Positions 1-6,275 of a stretch of 11,587 nucleotides of DNA are shown here, in pieces. Source of the stretch: an uncultured Clostridia bacterium (GTDB lineage Bacteria > Bacillota > Clostridia > Oscillospirales > Oscillospiraceae); the NCBI GenBank assembly GCA_937907975.1, contig CALEQS010000161.1, positions 1 to 11,587 of the forward strand, in the 5' to 3' direction. Position 1 is the first letter of the stretch. Each line of letters begins with the position of its first letter. Made by a program: the position numbers and the translations under genes. The notes under the pieces were generated by a model. It was not told the DNA's origin. It saw only the letters and a list, made by a program, of their open reading frames with translations, and ran no database searches.

Positions 1-719
1 CGGATCCACCAGGTGGCGTAGGTGGAGAACTTGTAGCCCTTGGTGTAGTCGAACTTCTCAACGGCCTTGATCAGACCCAGATTGCCCTCCTGGATCAGGT
101 CGAGGAACAGCATACCGCGGCCCACATAGCGCTTGGCAATGGAGACCACCAGACGGAGGTTGGCCTCGGCCAGGCGCTGCTTGCAGCGCTCACCCTCAGA
201 GATGGTCTTTTCCAGCGTCTTGCGCACCTCGGCGGGGATCTCCTCACCGTCGGCCCCCAACTCGTCCAGCTGGGCGCGGGCCTCATTGCCGGCGGCGATG
301 CCTTTGGCCAGCTTGACCTCATCGTCCGGAGTCAGCAGGTTGACCTTGCCGATCTCCTTCAGGTACATACGCACAGGATCGTCAATGCCGAAGGAATCTA
401 CCAGCGTGTTGGGATCGACGATTTCCTCCTCAGGGATCTCCTCGATTGCCTCGTCGGTGGGCTCCGCGGCGGCATTCGTATCCTCATCCGTCAGCAGATC
501 AATGCCAAGATTAGCCACAATATCGTAGAACAGATCAGACTGCTCATTATCCAGGTCCAGCGCATCCAGTTCCATCATCTCAGCACTGGTCAGCGCCTTT
601 TTCTTTTTCGCCTTCTCGAGGATCTCATTGAGGCGGTCGCTGTGGGGCATACCGTCCGGGAACCGGGTCAGTCCTTCCTTGCTGTTTTTTACCTTACCGG
701 TTTCTTTCTTGTCGCTCAT
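1..719 (-). CDS. rpoD: RNA polymerase primary sigma factor RpoD/SigA, 3'-truncated by window edge
   Basis: This is the vegetative sigma-70 factor, which directs core RNA polymerase to housekeeping promoters. The window holds the start and 239 complete codons; the gene runs off the left edge inside region 2. Residues about 28-76 look like region 1.1 and are followed by an acidic linker (about 77-100). Region 1.2 begins near DPVRMYLKEIG (114-124). Residues 186-239 are unmistakable region 2: NLRLVVSIAKRYVGRGM, then DLIQEGNLGLIKAVEKFDY, ending in KFSTYATWWI, the promoter-melting segment. Between regions 1.2 and 2.1 (about 145-180) there is a charged stretch longer than in many Gram-positive SigA proteins. 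The ATG overlaps the dnaG stop as ATGA and has GGAGGA 8 nt upstream within dnaG, so translational coupling is likely. Regions 3 and 4 lie outside the window. Identification is very secure. Confidence 0.97.
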   Translation of the reverse strand, partial: MSDKKETGKVKNSKEGLTRFPDGMPHSDRLNEILEKAKKKKALTSAEMMELDALDLDNEQSDLFYDIVANLGIDLLTDEDTNAAAEPTDEAIEEIPEEEIVDPNTLVDSFGIDDPVRMYLKEIGKVNLLTPDDEVKLAKGIAAGNEARAQLDELGADGEEIPAEVRKTLEKTISEGERCKQRLAEANLRLVVSIAKRYVGRGMLFLDLIQEGNLGLIKAVEKFDYTKGYKFSTYATWWI

Positions 720-2458
720 TCTGTTGTTCCTCCATTGCTCAATTTGCTTTTTCTAAACGCCATCAGCGCATCGTCGGTATCCGCCGAACGCTGCCGCCGA
801 ATTGCAGTGATGTAATCTGCCATTGCCCGTTCGCCATTGGCGACAGACACTGGCTTTTCCTGTATTCTTGCCAGAAGAGACATCTCCTCCGGCGTCAGAT
901 TGGCAGAAAGGGATGCCATTGTACAGACTTGGCCCTTCTCCCATTTATCCCGCAGCAGTCCAAACACTTTCCCCAGCGCAGGTGACGAAAAGTGCTCCGG
1001 CTGGAGCGCAGATGCATATTGAAAATTTTCGCTGTCCAGCATCAGCAGATGGATGACGCCCTCCTCCGCCCGGGCGGAGGGTACATTCTGATACCGGAGC
1101 GAACGCTCGGCGGGCTGGGACTCCTGGGCCGGAGACAACGCCCGGCGCTCCTCCTGTCGTCTGGCCTTTCGCCGGCGCTGAGTGCGCAGGCGCTTGACCT
1201 CCTCAGCCATGGCCGCCGGGGTCAATCCCGCTGCTTCCGCCGCGCGGGTCCCGTAGACCTCCCGCTCCACCGGACTGTCAAGCCGCGCCACAAAGGCGGC
1301 CGCTTCCTTCAAATAGTCTACCCGCTGGTCATCCTGCGTCAGATCGTACTTGGCCTTGATCTGATTGAGCTGGTACTCATTGTGGTTGGTGGAGCCCTCC
1401 AGCAGCTGGCCAAAAGCTGCCGGACCATAGGTTTTGATGAACTCATCCGGGTCCTTGGCTCCGGTCACCCGGAGCACCTTCACCTCAATACCGCTCTTTT
1501 CCAGCAGCCCGATGGCACGCTGGGCGGCATTGATACCAGCCTGATCGCCGTCATAGGAAATGATGACTTCCTTTGTACAGTTGCTGATGAGCTTGACGTG
1601 ATCCTCGGTCAGCGATGTGCCCAAAGAGGCCACCGCGCAGTCAAAGCCCGCCTGATGGAGCGCGATGGTGTCCATATAGCCCTCAGTCAGAATGAGCTTG
1701 CCCAGCTTGGTCTTTTTAGCGATGTTCAACGCAAACAGGTTGCGGCTCTTGTTGAACACCAGCGTATCCGGGGAATTCAGGTACTTTGGCTTGGAGTCGT
1801 CCAGCACCCGGCCGCCGAATCCGATCACATTGCCCCGCACGTCAATAATGGGAAACATGACCCGATGGCGAAAGCGGTCATAGATGCGGCCATTGCTGTT
1901 TTTGACCGCCAGGCCAGCGTCCATCAGATCCGCCTTTTCATAACCTTTCTCTGCCATGGCCCGGATCAGGTTGTCCCACCCCTCCGGGGCATAGCCGAGA
2001 CCGAAACGGGTGATGGTGCGCTTGGTGAGTGCCCGCTTCTGGAAATAGTCCACGCCATCCGCTGCGCCGGGCTTTGACAGATTAGCATGAAACCAGCGTG
2101 CCGCCTCCTTGTTGAGGGCCAGCAGACGCTCCCGCTTTTTACGGGTGCTGCCGTCTCCGCTGGTCGTCTCCGGCATCTGGAGTCCGGCCCGTTTGGCCAG
2201 CACATCCACTGCATCCACAAAGCCCAGCCCTTCTACCTCCATGACGAAGTTGATGGCACCGCCGCCCTTATGACAGCCGAAGCAGTAGTACATCTGCCGG
2301 TCGGGGGAAACGGAGAAGGAGGCAGTCTTTTCGCTGTGGAAGGGACACAGGCCCCAGTATTTATTTCCCTTCTTGGACAGAGCCACATAACTGGACACCA
2401 GGTCCACAATATCCGTTCTGCTATTCAGTTCTTCCAGAAAACTTTCCGGAATCGGCAT
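716..2458 (-). CDS. dnaG: DNA primase DnaG
   Basis: Primase synthesises the short RNA primers for lagging-strand replication and works with the replicative helicase. The 580-residue length is normal for the family. The N-terminal zinc-binding domain has the CHC2 ligands C38, H41, C59 and C62. The conserved RNA polymerase core includes YDRFRHRVMFPI (193-204) and FGGRVLDD (214-221). The TOPRIM domain carries the metal-binding EGYMD (259-263) and DGDQAG (303-308), followed by KDPDEF (335-340). A basic, low-complexity linker (about 423-455, rich in Arg) leads to a C-terminal helical region (about 465-580) in the position of the helicase-binding domain. The ATG has GAGGTG 5 nt upstream. It lies 57 nt after dgt and overlaps rpoD by 4 bp, so co-transcription of dgt-dnaG-rpoD is likely. 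All catalytic residues I can check are present. Confidence 0.98.
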   Translation of the reverse strand: MPIPESFLEELNSRTDIVDLVSSYVALSKKGNKYWGLCPFHSEKTASFSVSPDRQMYYCFGCHKGGGAINFVMEVEGLGFVDAVDVLAKRAGLQMPETTSGDGSTRKKRERLLALNKEAARWFHANLSKPGAADGVDYFQKRALTKRTITRFGLGYAPEGWDNLIRAMAEKGYEKADLMDAGLAVKNSNGRIYDRFRHRVMFPIIDVRGNVIGFGGRVLDDSKPKYLNSPDTLVFNKSRNLFALNIAKKTKLGKLILTEGYMDTIALHQAGFDCAVASLGTSLTEDHVKLISNCTKEVIISYDGDQAGINAAQRAIGLLEKSGIEVKVLRVTGAKDPDEFIKTYGPAAFGQLLEGSTNHNEYQLNQIKAKYDLTQDDQRVDYLKEAAAFVARLDSPVEREVYGTRAAEAAGLTPAAMAEEVKRLRTQRRRKARRQEERRALSPAQESQPAERSLRYQNVPSARAEEGVIHLLMLDSENFQYASALQPEHFSSPALGKVFGLLRDKWEKGQVCTMASLSANLTPEEMSLLARIQEKPVSVANGERAMADYITAIRRQRSADTDDALMAFRKSKLSNGGTTE

Positions 2459-2515
2459 CCTTTCACCTCATTTTCCAGTTTATCCATTTGTTCGGAAAAA
2501 CATGCCGTTTTTGTC

Positions 2516-3520
2516 TTATTTTACCGTCCATGCCGCAGGCAGGAACAGCTCGCCGTACTTGGACATGGCATAGGAGTCCGTCATGCCGGCGATATAGTCC
2601 GCCACTGCCCGGGTCGTGCCGTCCTTTTCCCTGATATACTGAAATTCGTCGGGCAGGTCGTCCGGGTGTTTATCATAGAACTCGAACAGGCGCAGCAGCA
2701 CGTCCTGAGCCTTGCCCTCCTCCCCCTTCGCTCTGGGGTCCCGGTAGACATGCTCAAACATAAACTGCCGGAGTTCCTCCATTGCCTCGCCGATCTCCGA
2801 CGTCTGGCAGATCTCACCCTTTCCCTCGCTGGCCTCGATCACATTGCAGGTCAGCGTATTGATCCGCTGGGAATAGGTATAGCCCAGCGTCTGCTTTAGC
2901 TCGATCGGGATGTCGATGGGGTAGATGATGCCGCCCCGAAGTGCATCGTCAATGTCTGCATTGATGTAGGCAATGCGGTCAGCATAGTGGAGCAACTGGC
3001 CCTCCAGCGTCTCCGCCCGATCATCGCCGGTGTGGCAGAGGATGCCCCGGCGCACCTCGTAAGTAAGGTTCAGTCCGTCGCCGTCCTTTTCCAGCACATC
3101 CACTACCCGGAGCGACTGCTCATTGTGGCGGAACCCGCCGGGCACCACTTCGTTCAGAATGCGCTCCCCGGCATGGCCAAACGGCGTATGTCCAAGGTCA
3201 TGGCCCAGTGCCGCCGCCTCGGTGAGATCCTCATTCAGGCGCAGCCCCCGGGCGATCGTACGGGCAATGCGGTTCACTTCCAGCGTGTGGGTCATACGGG
3301 TGCGGTAATGGTCCCCCTCCGGGCGCAGAAAGACCTGCGTTTTGTGCTTGAGCCGTCGAAACGCCTTGCAGTGGACGATGCGGTCCACATCCCGCTGAAA
3401 GCAGGTGCGCAGTTCCTCCTGCTCCTCCGGTCGCATCCGCCCCCGGGACTGGGCAGAAAAACAGGCCGCTGGCAACAGTGTCAGCCGCTCATTGGCCTCC
3501 GTGCGTTCTCTGTGGGTCAT
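2516..3520 (-). CDS. dgt: Deoxyguanosinetriphosphate triphosphohydrolase-like HD-domain protein
   Basis: HD-superfamily phosphohydrolase of the Dgt type, which cleaves dNTPs to deoxynucleoside and triphosphate and so tunes the dNTP pool. Numbering is from the start chosen here (334 residues). The signature includes KAFRRLKHKTQVFL (52-65), DHYRTRMTHTLEV with metal ligand H78, then GHDLGHTPFGHAGE with H107-D108, H111 and H116, and the distal Asp of YADRIAY (D181). An ATG two codons upstream (at 3526) is possible, but the Shine-Dalgarno AAGGGGG ends only 1 nt before it and lies 7 nt before the ATG at 3520. The protein then starts MTHRERTE, like family members that start MTIRE. Substrate preference (dGTP or several dNTPs) cannot be read from sequence. 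It leads the dnaG-rpoD operon, which fits a role in DNA precursor control. Confidence 0.93.
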   Translation of the reverse strand: MTHRERTEANERLTLLPAACFSAQSRGRMRPEEQEELRTCFQRDVDRIVHCKAFRRLKHKTQVFLRPEGDHYRTRMTHTLEVNRIARTIARGLRLNEDLTEAAALGHDLGHTPFGHAGERILNEVVPGGFRHNEQSLRVVDVLEKDGDGLNLTYEVRRGILCHTGDDRAETLEGQLLHYADRIAYINADIDDALRGGIIYPIDIPIELKQTLGYTYSQRINTLTCNVIEASEGKGEICQTSEIGEAMEELRQFMFEHVYRDPRAKGEEGKAQDVLLRLFEFYDKHPDDLPDEFQYIREKDGTTRAVADYIAGMTDSYAMSKYGELFLPAAWTVK

Positions 3521-3527
3521 TTTCATA

Positions 3528-3534
3528 CCCCCTT
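3528..3534 (-). promoter_or_regulatory. Ribosome binding site that decides the dgt start
   Basis: On the minus strand AAGGGGG is followed by 7 nt and then the ATG at 3520. The other in-frame ATG, at 3526, would sit 1 nt from this motif, which is too close for initiation. This supports the shorter dgt product. Confidence 0.6.
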
Positions 3535-3638
3535 GCAGATCTTGCTATAAATAAACTACGTTTTTCAGTCGGGAAACCCTCTTTTTTCTCAAAACTTTTT
3601 TGAATTTTTCTCTCTCCTCCGCAAACTCCGTCAAATGC

Positions 3639-3667
3639 TTGAACCTGACCCATAAACCTGATAAAAT
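3639..3667 (+). promoter_or_regulatory. Sigma-A promoter of mtnN-luxS
   Basis: A -35 element TTGAAC (3639-3644) and a -10 element TAAAAT (3662-3667) are separated by exactly 17 nt. TG at 3659-3660 makes an extended -10 (TGnTAAAAT). Transcription would start near 3674, giving a leader of about 34 nt before the mtnN ATG at 3708. That leader is too short for a SAM or SAH riboswitch. Confidence 0.7.
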
Positions 3668-3707
3668 AATCCCATTCAAAATGACAATCAGAAAGGATGA
3701 TCGAACT

Positions 3708-4400
3708 ATGCTGGGCATCATCGGAGCCATGCAGGTAGAGGTCAGCGCACTGAAGCAGTGCATGACCGATCAGGAGACGCACACCATCAGTGGAATGGAA
3801 TTTGTAAAGGGCAGGCTGGACGGACACGAGGTCGTCGCCGTAGTCTGCGGCGAGGGCAAGGTGGCCGCCGCCGTCTGCGCTCAGACGCTGATCCTGGAAT
3901 ACAGGGTAGATTCCGTCATCAACACCGGTGTGGCCGGAACGCTCTGTGATGAGCTGGGCATCAAGGACGTGGCTATTTCCAAAGACGTCGTCCAGCACGA
4001 CATGGACGTCACCGCCCTCGGACTGCCGCTGGGACAGGTGCCCAGCGTGGACGTGCTGAAGTTCCCTGCCGACGCAAAGCTGGAGGCAGCCCTGGAGCAG
4101 GCCGTCAAGGAGAGCGGCTGTAATTACCGGGTGGGCACCATCGCCTCTGGCGATATGTTCCTGCACACTGCCGAACGCAAGCAGTTCATTGTGGAGCACT
4201 TTGGCGCCATCGCTGGTGAGATGGAGGGAGCCAGCATCGGCCAGGTGTGTTACCTAAACAAGGTGCCCTTTGTCGTTCTGCGCACCATCTCTGACGACGC
4301 CTCCGGCCACGCGCCTGCCAGCTTTGAAACATTCGCCGGTGAGGCCGCTGAGCTGGCCTGTAAGATCGTGCGCCGCTTTGCGGCGCTTGTGGAGGGTTGA
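3708..4400 (+). CDS. mtnN: 5'-methylthioadenosine/S-adenosylhomocysteine nucleosidase
   Basis: This cytosolic enzyme (MTAN, Pfs) hydrolyses the N-glycosidic bond of S-adenosylhomocysteine and methylthioadenosine, releasing adenine. From SAH it makes S-ribosylhomocysteine, the substrate of LuxS. The 230-residue product has the family length. Visible motifs are MLGIIGAM at the N-terminus, the catalytic acid equivalent to E. coli Glu12 (E11), GEGKVAAA (48-55), NTGVAG (72-77), VQHDMDVTA (95-103), SGDMFL (147-152), the ribose-binding EMEGASIGQV (171-180), and TISDD with the catalytic Asp equivalent to E. coli Asp197 (D196). The reading frame is open back to an ATG at 3600, but that lies upstream of the promoter; the ATG at 3708 has AAGGA 10 nt upstream and starts exactly at the family N-terminus. 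luxS follows after 3 nt, so the two are co-transcribed and probably translationally coupled. Confidence 0.97.
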   Translation: MLGIIGAMQVEVSALKQCMTDQETHTISGMEFVKGRLDGHEVVAVVCGEGKVAAAVCAQTLILEYRVDSVINTGVAGTLCDELGIKDVAISKDVVQHDMDVTALGLPLGQVPSVDVLKFPADAKLEAALEQAVKESGCNYRVGTIASGDMFLHTAERKQFIVEHFGAIAGEMEGASIGQVCYLNKVPFVVLRTISDDASGHAPASFETFAGEAAELACKIVRRFAALVEG

Positions 4401-4403
4401 ATC

Positions 4404-4868
4404 ATGGCTGTCGAAAAAATTCAGAGTTTTACCGTCGACCACGACAAGCTGGAGCCGGGACTCTATATCTCCCGGGTGGACGGGACCGTCACGACTTATG
4501 ACCTGCGCACCCGTAAGCCCAATGCCGGTGACTACATGGACAACCTGACCATGCACTCGGTGGAACATCTGTTCGCCACCTATGTCCGCTCCTCCTCCAT
4601 CGGAGCCAATGTGCTTTACTTCGGCCCTATGGGGTGCCAAACCGGTTTCTACCTGCTGGTCAATGATACGCCAAAAGAGCAGGTGCTGGAGGCCATTGAG
4701 CTGGTACTCCATCAGGTCCTGGAGCACACCGGTGAGGTATTCGGCGCACACCGCAAGGAGTGTGGCAACTACCGCAACCTGAATCTGGAGGCCGCCCAGC
4801 TGGAATGCGGGCGCTACCTGCGCGTGTTGGAAGAATCCAAGCCCATCACGTTTGAATACAACAAATAA
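4404..4868 (+). CDS. luxS: S-ribosylhomocysteine lyase LuxS
   Basis: LuxS is a metalloenzyme that cleaves S-ribosylhomocysteine to homocysteine and DPD, the precursor of autoinducer-2. The 154-residue length is typical. The metal-binding HSVEH (H51, E54, H55) and the third ligand C120 in ECGNYRNL are present, as are the catalytic cysteine C78 in GCQTGFY and the general base E54. The ATG lies 3 nt after the mtnN stop, with GGAGGG inside the end of mtnN at 7 nt spacing. Paired with mtnN it completes the two-step SAH detoxification route that recycles homocysteine to methionine. Whether DPD is used here as a signal or is only a by-product cannot be told: no LuxP/LsrB-type receptor or lsr uptake gene lies in the window. 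A terminator follows directly. Confidence 0.98.
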   Translation: MAVEKIQSFTVDHDKLEPGLYISRVDGTVTTYDLRTRKPNAGDYMDNLTMHSVEHLFATYVRSSSIGANVLYFGPMGCQTGFYLLVNDTPKEQVLEAIELVLHQVLEHTGEVFGAHRKECGNYRNLNLEAAQLECGRYLRVLEESKPITFEYNK

Positions 4869-4877
4869 ACTGACAAC

Positions 4878-4920
4878 AGAAGCCCGGTGCGGTTTTAAAA
4901 ACCGCACCGGGCTTCTTTAT
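4878..4920 (+). terminator. Rho-independent terminator after luxS
   Basis: A perfect 16-bp stem (arms 4878-4893 and 4901-4916) with a 7-nt TTTAAAA loop lies 10 nt after the luxS stop. The 3' arm ends in CTTCT and continues TTTAT, giving a short U-rich tract. It may also act on the opposite strand for transcripts leaving lysC, where a looser T-rich stretch follows. Confidence 0.85.
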
Positions 4921-4924
4921 GTTC

Positions 4925-4954
4925 AATGGCGCATCCCCGCGGATGCGCCATTTT
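4925..4954. terminator. Second hairpin between convergent luxS and lysC
   Basis: A perfect 12-bp inverted repeat (arms 4925-4936 and 4941-4952) encloses a 4-nt loop, CCGC. On the plus strand its end merges with TTTT (4951-4954), so it can back up the luxS terminator. On the minus strand it lies 15 nt past the lysC stop but without a T tract, so it is either a weak lysC terminator or a 3'-end-protecting stem. A further 6-bp inverted repeat (4961-4966 with 4970-4975) spans the lysC stop codon. Confidence 0.55.
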
Positions 4955-4966
4955 GATTGGGGCGAA

Positions 4967-5449
4967 TTATTCGCCAAATTCCTTGAAGAACTTGTCGTGG
5001 ACGACCTGCACCGCGCGGTCGGCATCCTTGAGGTCAACCAGAACGGAGACCTTGATCTCACTGGTGGAGATCATGTTGATATTGATGTCCGCATTGTAGA
5101 GCGCGCCGAACATATCGGAAGCCACGCCGGGGTTATTGATCATACCGGCACCCACAATGGAGATCTTGGCGATCTGATCGCTGACCTGGACGGAGTCGAA
5201 GCCGATGGAATCCTTATACTTCTCCAGCACCTCCTCAGCGGTAGCCAAATCGGACTTGGCAACGGTGAAGCTGATGTCCTTGGTGTCGTTGCGGCCGATG
5301 GACTGAAGGATGATGTCCACGTTGATCTTGTTCTTGGCCAGCAGGGAGAAAATGCGGAAGGCAGTGCCGGGCTTATCGCTCAGGCCCACCAGAGCCAGAC
5401 GGGCAATATTAGTGTCCTTGGCAACACCGACAACATGAGAATTTTCCAT
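4967..5449 (-). CDS. Putative aspartokinase beta subunit from an internal in-frame start in lysC
   Basis: Met247 of lysC (ATG at 5449) is preceded by AAGGAGGT, a complete match to the anti-Shine-Dalgarno, with 10 nt spacing. Initiation there would yield a 160-residue protein holding both ACT domains and no kinase domain. This is the arrangement established for Bacillus subtilis aspartokinase II, an alpha2-beta2 enzyme whose beta subunit is translated in frame from inside lysC. The Lys-Glu-Val codons that form the site (AAG GAG GTC) are also compatible with simple protein coding, so use of this start is an inference. Confidence 0.5.
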   Translation of the reverse strand: MENSHVVGVAKDTNIARLALVGLSDKPGTAFRIFSLLAKNKINVDIILQSIGRNDTKDISFTVAKSDLATAEEVLEKYKDSIGFDSVQVSDQIAKISIVGAGMINNPGVASDMFGALYNADININMISTSEIKVSVLVDLKDADRAVQVVHDKFFKEFGE

Positions 5450-6187
5450 AGTCTTTGCGACCTCCTTGACTTTGGTACCGGGATTTCCAGAGAAGCTGGA
5501 GATGACCTCCAGATTAACATCATAGCGTTTTGCCATTTCCACGCTGCGGTTATGCAGCACCTGAGAGCCGAGGGTGGCCAGCTCCAGCATTTCGTCGAAG
5601 GAGATCTCCTCCAGTTTGCGGGCCCCCTTCACCTTCCGGGGATCGGCGGTGTAGACGCCGTCCACATCGGTGTAGATCTGGCACAGATCCGCGCCCAGTG
5701 CAGCAGCCAGCGCCACAGCGCTGGTATCACTGCCGCCGCGGCCCAGGGTGGTGACATCGCCATACTTGTTGATGCCCTGGAAACCTGCAACGATCACGAT
5801 GCGCTTTTTATCCAGCTCGGAGCGGATGCGCTCGCCCTCCACCCGCTTGATGCGGGCATTGCCATAGGTGGAGTTGGTGTTCATGCCCACCTGCCAGCCG
5901 GTCAGGGAGACCACCGGGAAGCCCATGCCCTCGATGGTCATGGCACACAGGGCGATGGACTGCTGTTCGCCGGTGGCCAGCAGCATATCCATCTCGCGCT
6001 TGGATGCCTTGGGGTTCAGCTCGGCGGCCTTTTCGATGAGGTCATCGGTGGTGTCGCCCTGAGCAGACAGCACGACAACGACGTCATTGCCGGCCTTATA
6101 AGTATCGGTGATGATACGGGCGACATTGCGGATGCGCTCCGCATTGGCGACGGAAGATCCGCCGAATTTCTGTACGATCAGTCCCAT
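4967..6187 (-). CDS. lysC: Aspartate kinase (lysine-sensitive type, two ACT domains)
   Basis: Catalyses ATP-dependent phosphorylation of L-aspartate, the first step to lysine, threonine, methionine and diaminopimelate. The 406-residue monofunctional protein matches the Gram-positive aspartokinase II class. Seen: the KFGGSS kinase signature (7-12), TTLGRGGSDTSA (146-157), and TDVDGVYTADPR (173-184). Two ACT domains follow: about 263-335, containing GLSDKPGTAFRIF, and about 341-402, containing NPGVASDMF and the STSEIKVSVLV strand (374-384). These are the usual site of feedback inhibition by lysine and/or threonine; which effector acts cannot be read. The ATG has GGAGGT 11 nt upstream. A second, stronger Shine-Dalgarno inside the gene precedes Met247 and probably starts a beta subunit. 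It is the last gene of the ACT regulator-hom-lysC operon, 88 nt after hom. Confidence 0.97.
   Translation of the reverse strand: MGLIVQKFGGSSVANAERIRNVARIITDTYKAGNDVVVVLSAQGDTTDDLIEKAAELNPKASKREMDMLLATGEQQSIALCAMTIEGMGFPVVSLTGWQVGMNTNSTYGNARIKRVEGERIRSELDKKRIVIVAGFQGINKYGDVTTLGRGGSDTSAVALAAALGADLCQIYTDVDGVYTADPRKVKGARKLEEISFDEMLELATLGSQVLHNRSVEMAKRYDVNLEVISSFSGNPGTKVKEVAKTMENSHVVGVAKDTNIARLALVGLSDKPGTAFRIFSLLAKNKINVDIILQSIGRNDTKDISFTVAKSDLATAEEVLEKYKDSIGFDSVQVSDQIAKISIVGAGMINNPGVASDMFGALYNADININMISTSEIKVSVLVDLKDADRAVQVVHDKFFKEFGE
5460..5467 (-). promoter_or_regulatory. Internal ribosome binding site inside lysC
   Basis: The minus strand reads AAGGAGGT, followed 10 nt later by an in-frame ATG (Met247). 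It is a better match to the consensus than the site in front of the full-length lysC start. Confidence 0.55.
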
Positions 6188-6220
6188 GTGACTTCTCGAC
6201 CTCCAAATAAACTAGAATCT

Positions 6221-6238
6221 CGCGTGGCGGAACACGCG
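6221..6238 (-). other. Small hairpin in the hom-lysC intergenic gap
   Basis: The 88-nt gap between hom and lysC contains a 6-bp inverted repeat (arms 6221-6226 and 6233-6238, loop of 6 nt). On the transcribed minus strand it is followed by a T-rich but interrupted stretch and then the lysC ribosome binding site. It could be a weak attenuator or a processing/stability element that sets the hom to lysC ratio, or it could be chance. I see no T-box or lysine-riboswitch architecture, and the gap is too short for one. Confidence 0.25.
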
Positions 6239-6275
6239 CACAGCGCTGCTCATTCCAAACAGGCGCGCATATAAC

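Larger units (their letters stand above)
3521..3707. other. Divergent intergenic region between dgt and mtnN
   Basis: This 187-nt region separates the minus-strand dgt operon from plus-strand mtnN. It is much richer in A and T than the flanking genes, with T-rich runs around 3581-3610. The right half holds a convincing plus-strand promoter for mtnN. On the minus strand I see only weak -10-like matches (TATTTATAG near 3545-3553) without a matching -35 at the right distance, so the dgt promoter is not assigned. An in-frame ATG at 3600 lies upstream of the mtnN promoter and is not a start. Confidence 0.55.

Noticed and set aside
992..2077. A 361-codon open frame on the plus strand, antisense to dnaG.
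   Set aside because: It is fully inside dnaG on the other strand, has no family motif and no Shine-Dalgarno, and its composition is typical of antisense frames in G+C-rich genes.
3600..3707. A 36-codon N-terminal extension of MtnN from the ATG at 3600.
   Set aside because: The extension crosses the -35 and -10 elements at 3639-3667, so it would not be transcribed. The family N-terminus begins at the ATG at 3708.
4919..6274. A 451-codon open frame on the plus strand, antisense to lysC.
   Set aside because: It is a shadow of the G+C-rich lysC coding strand, is rich in His/Gly/Asp without any recognisable domain, starts within the luxS/lysC terminator hairpins and lacks a ribosome binding site. 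LysC itself is beyond doubt.
6188..6275. A lysine riboswitch or T-box ahead of lysC.
   Set aside because: Only 88 nt separate hom and lysC, too short for either, and no characteristic conserved core is visible.
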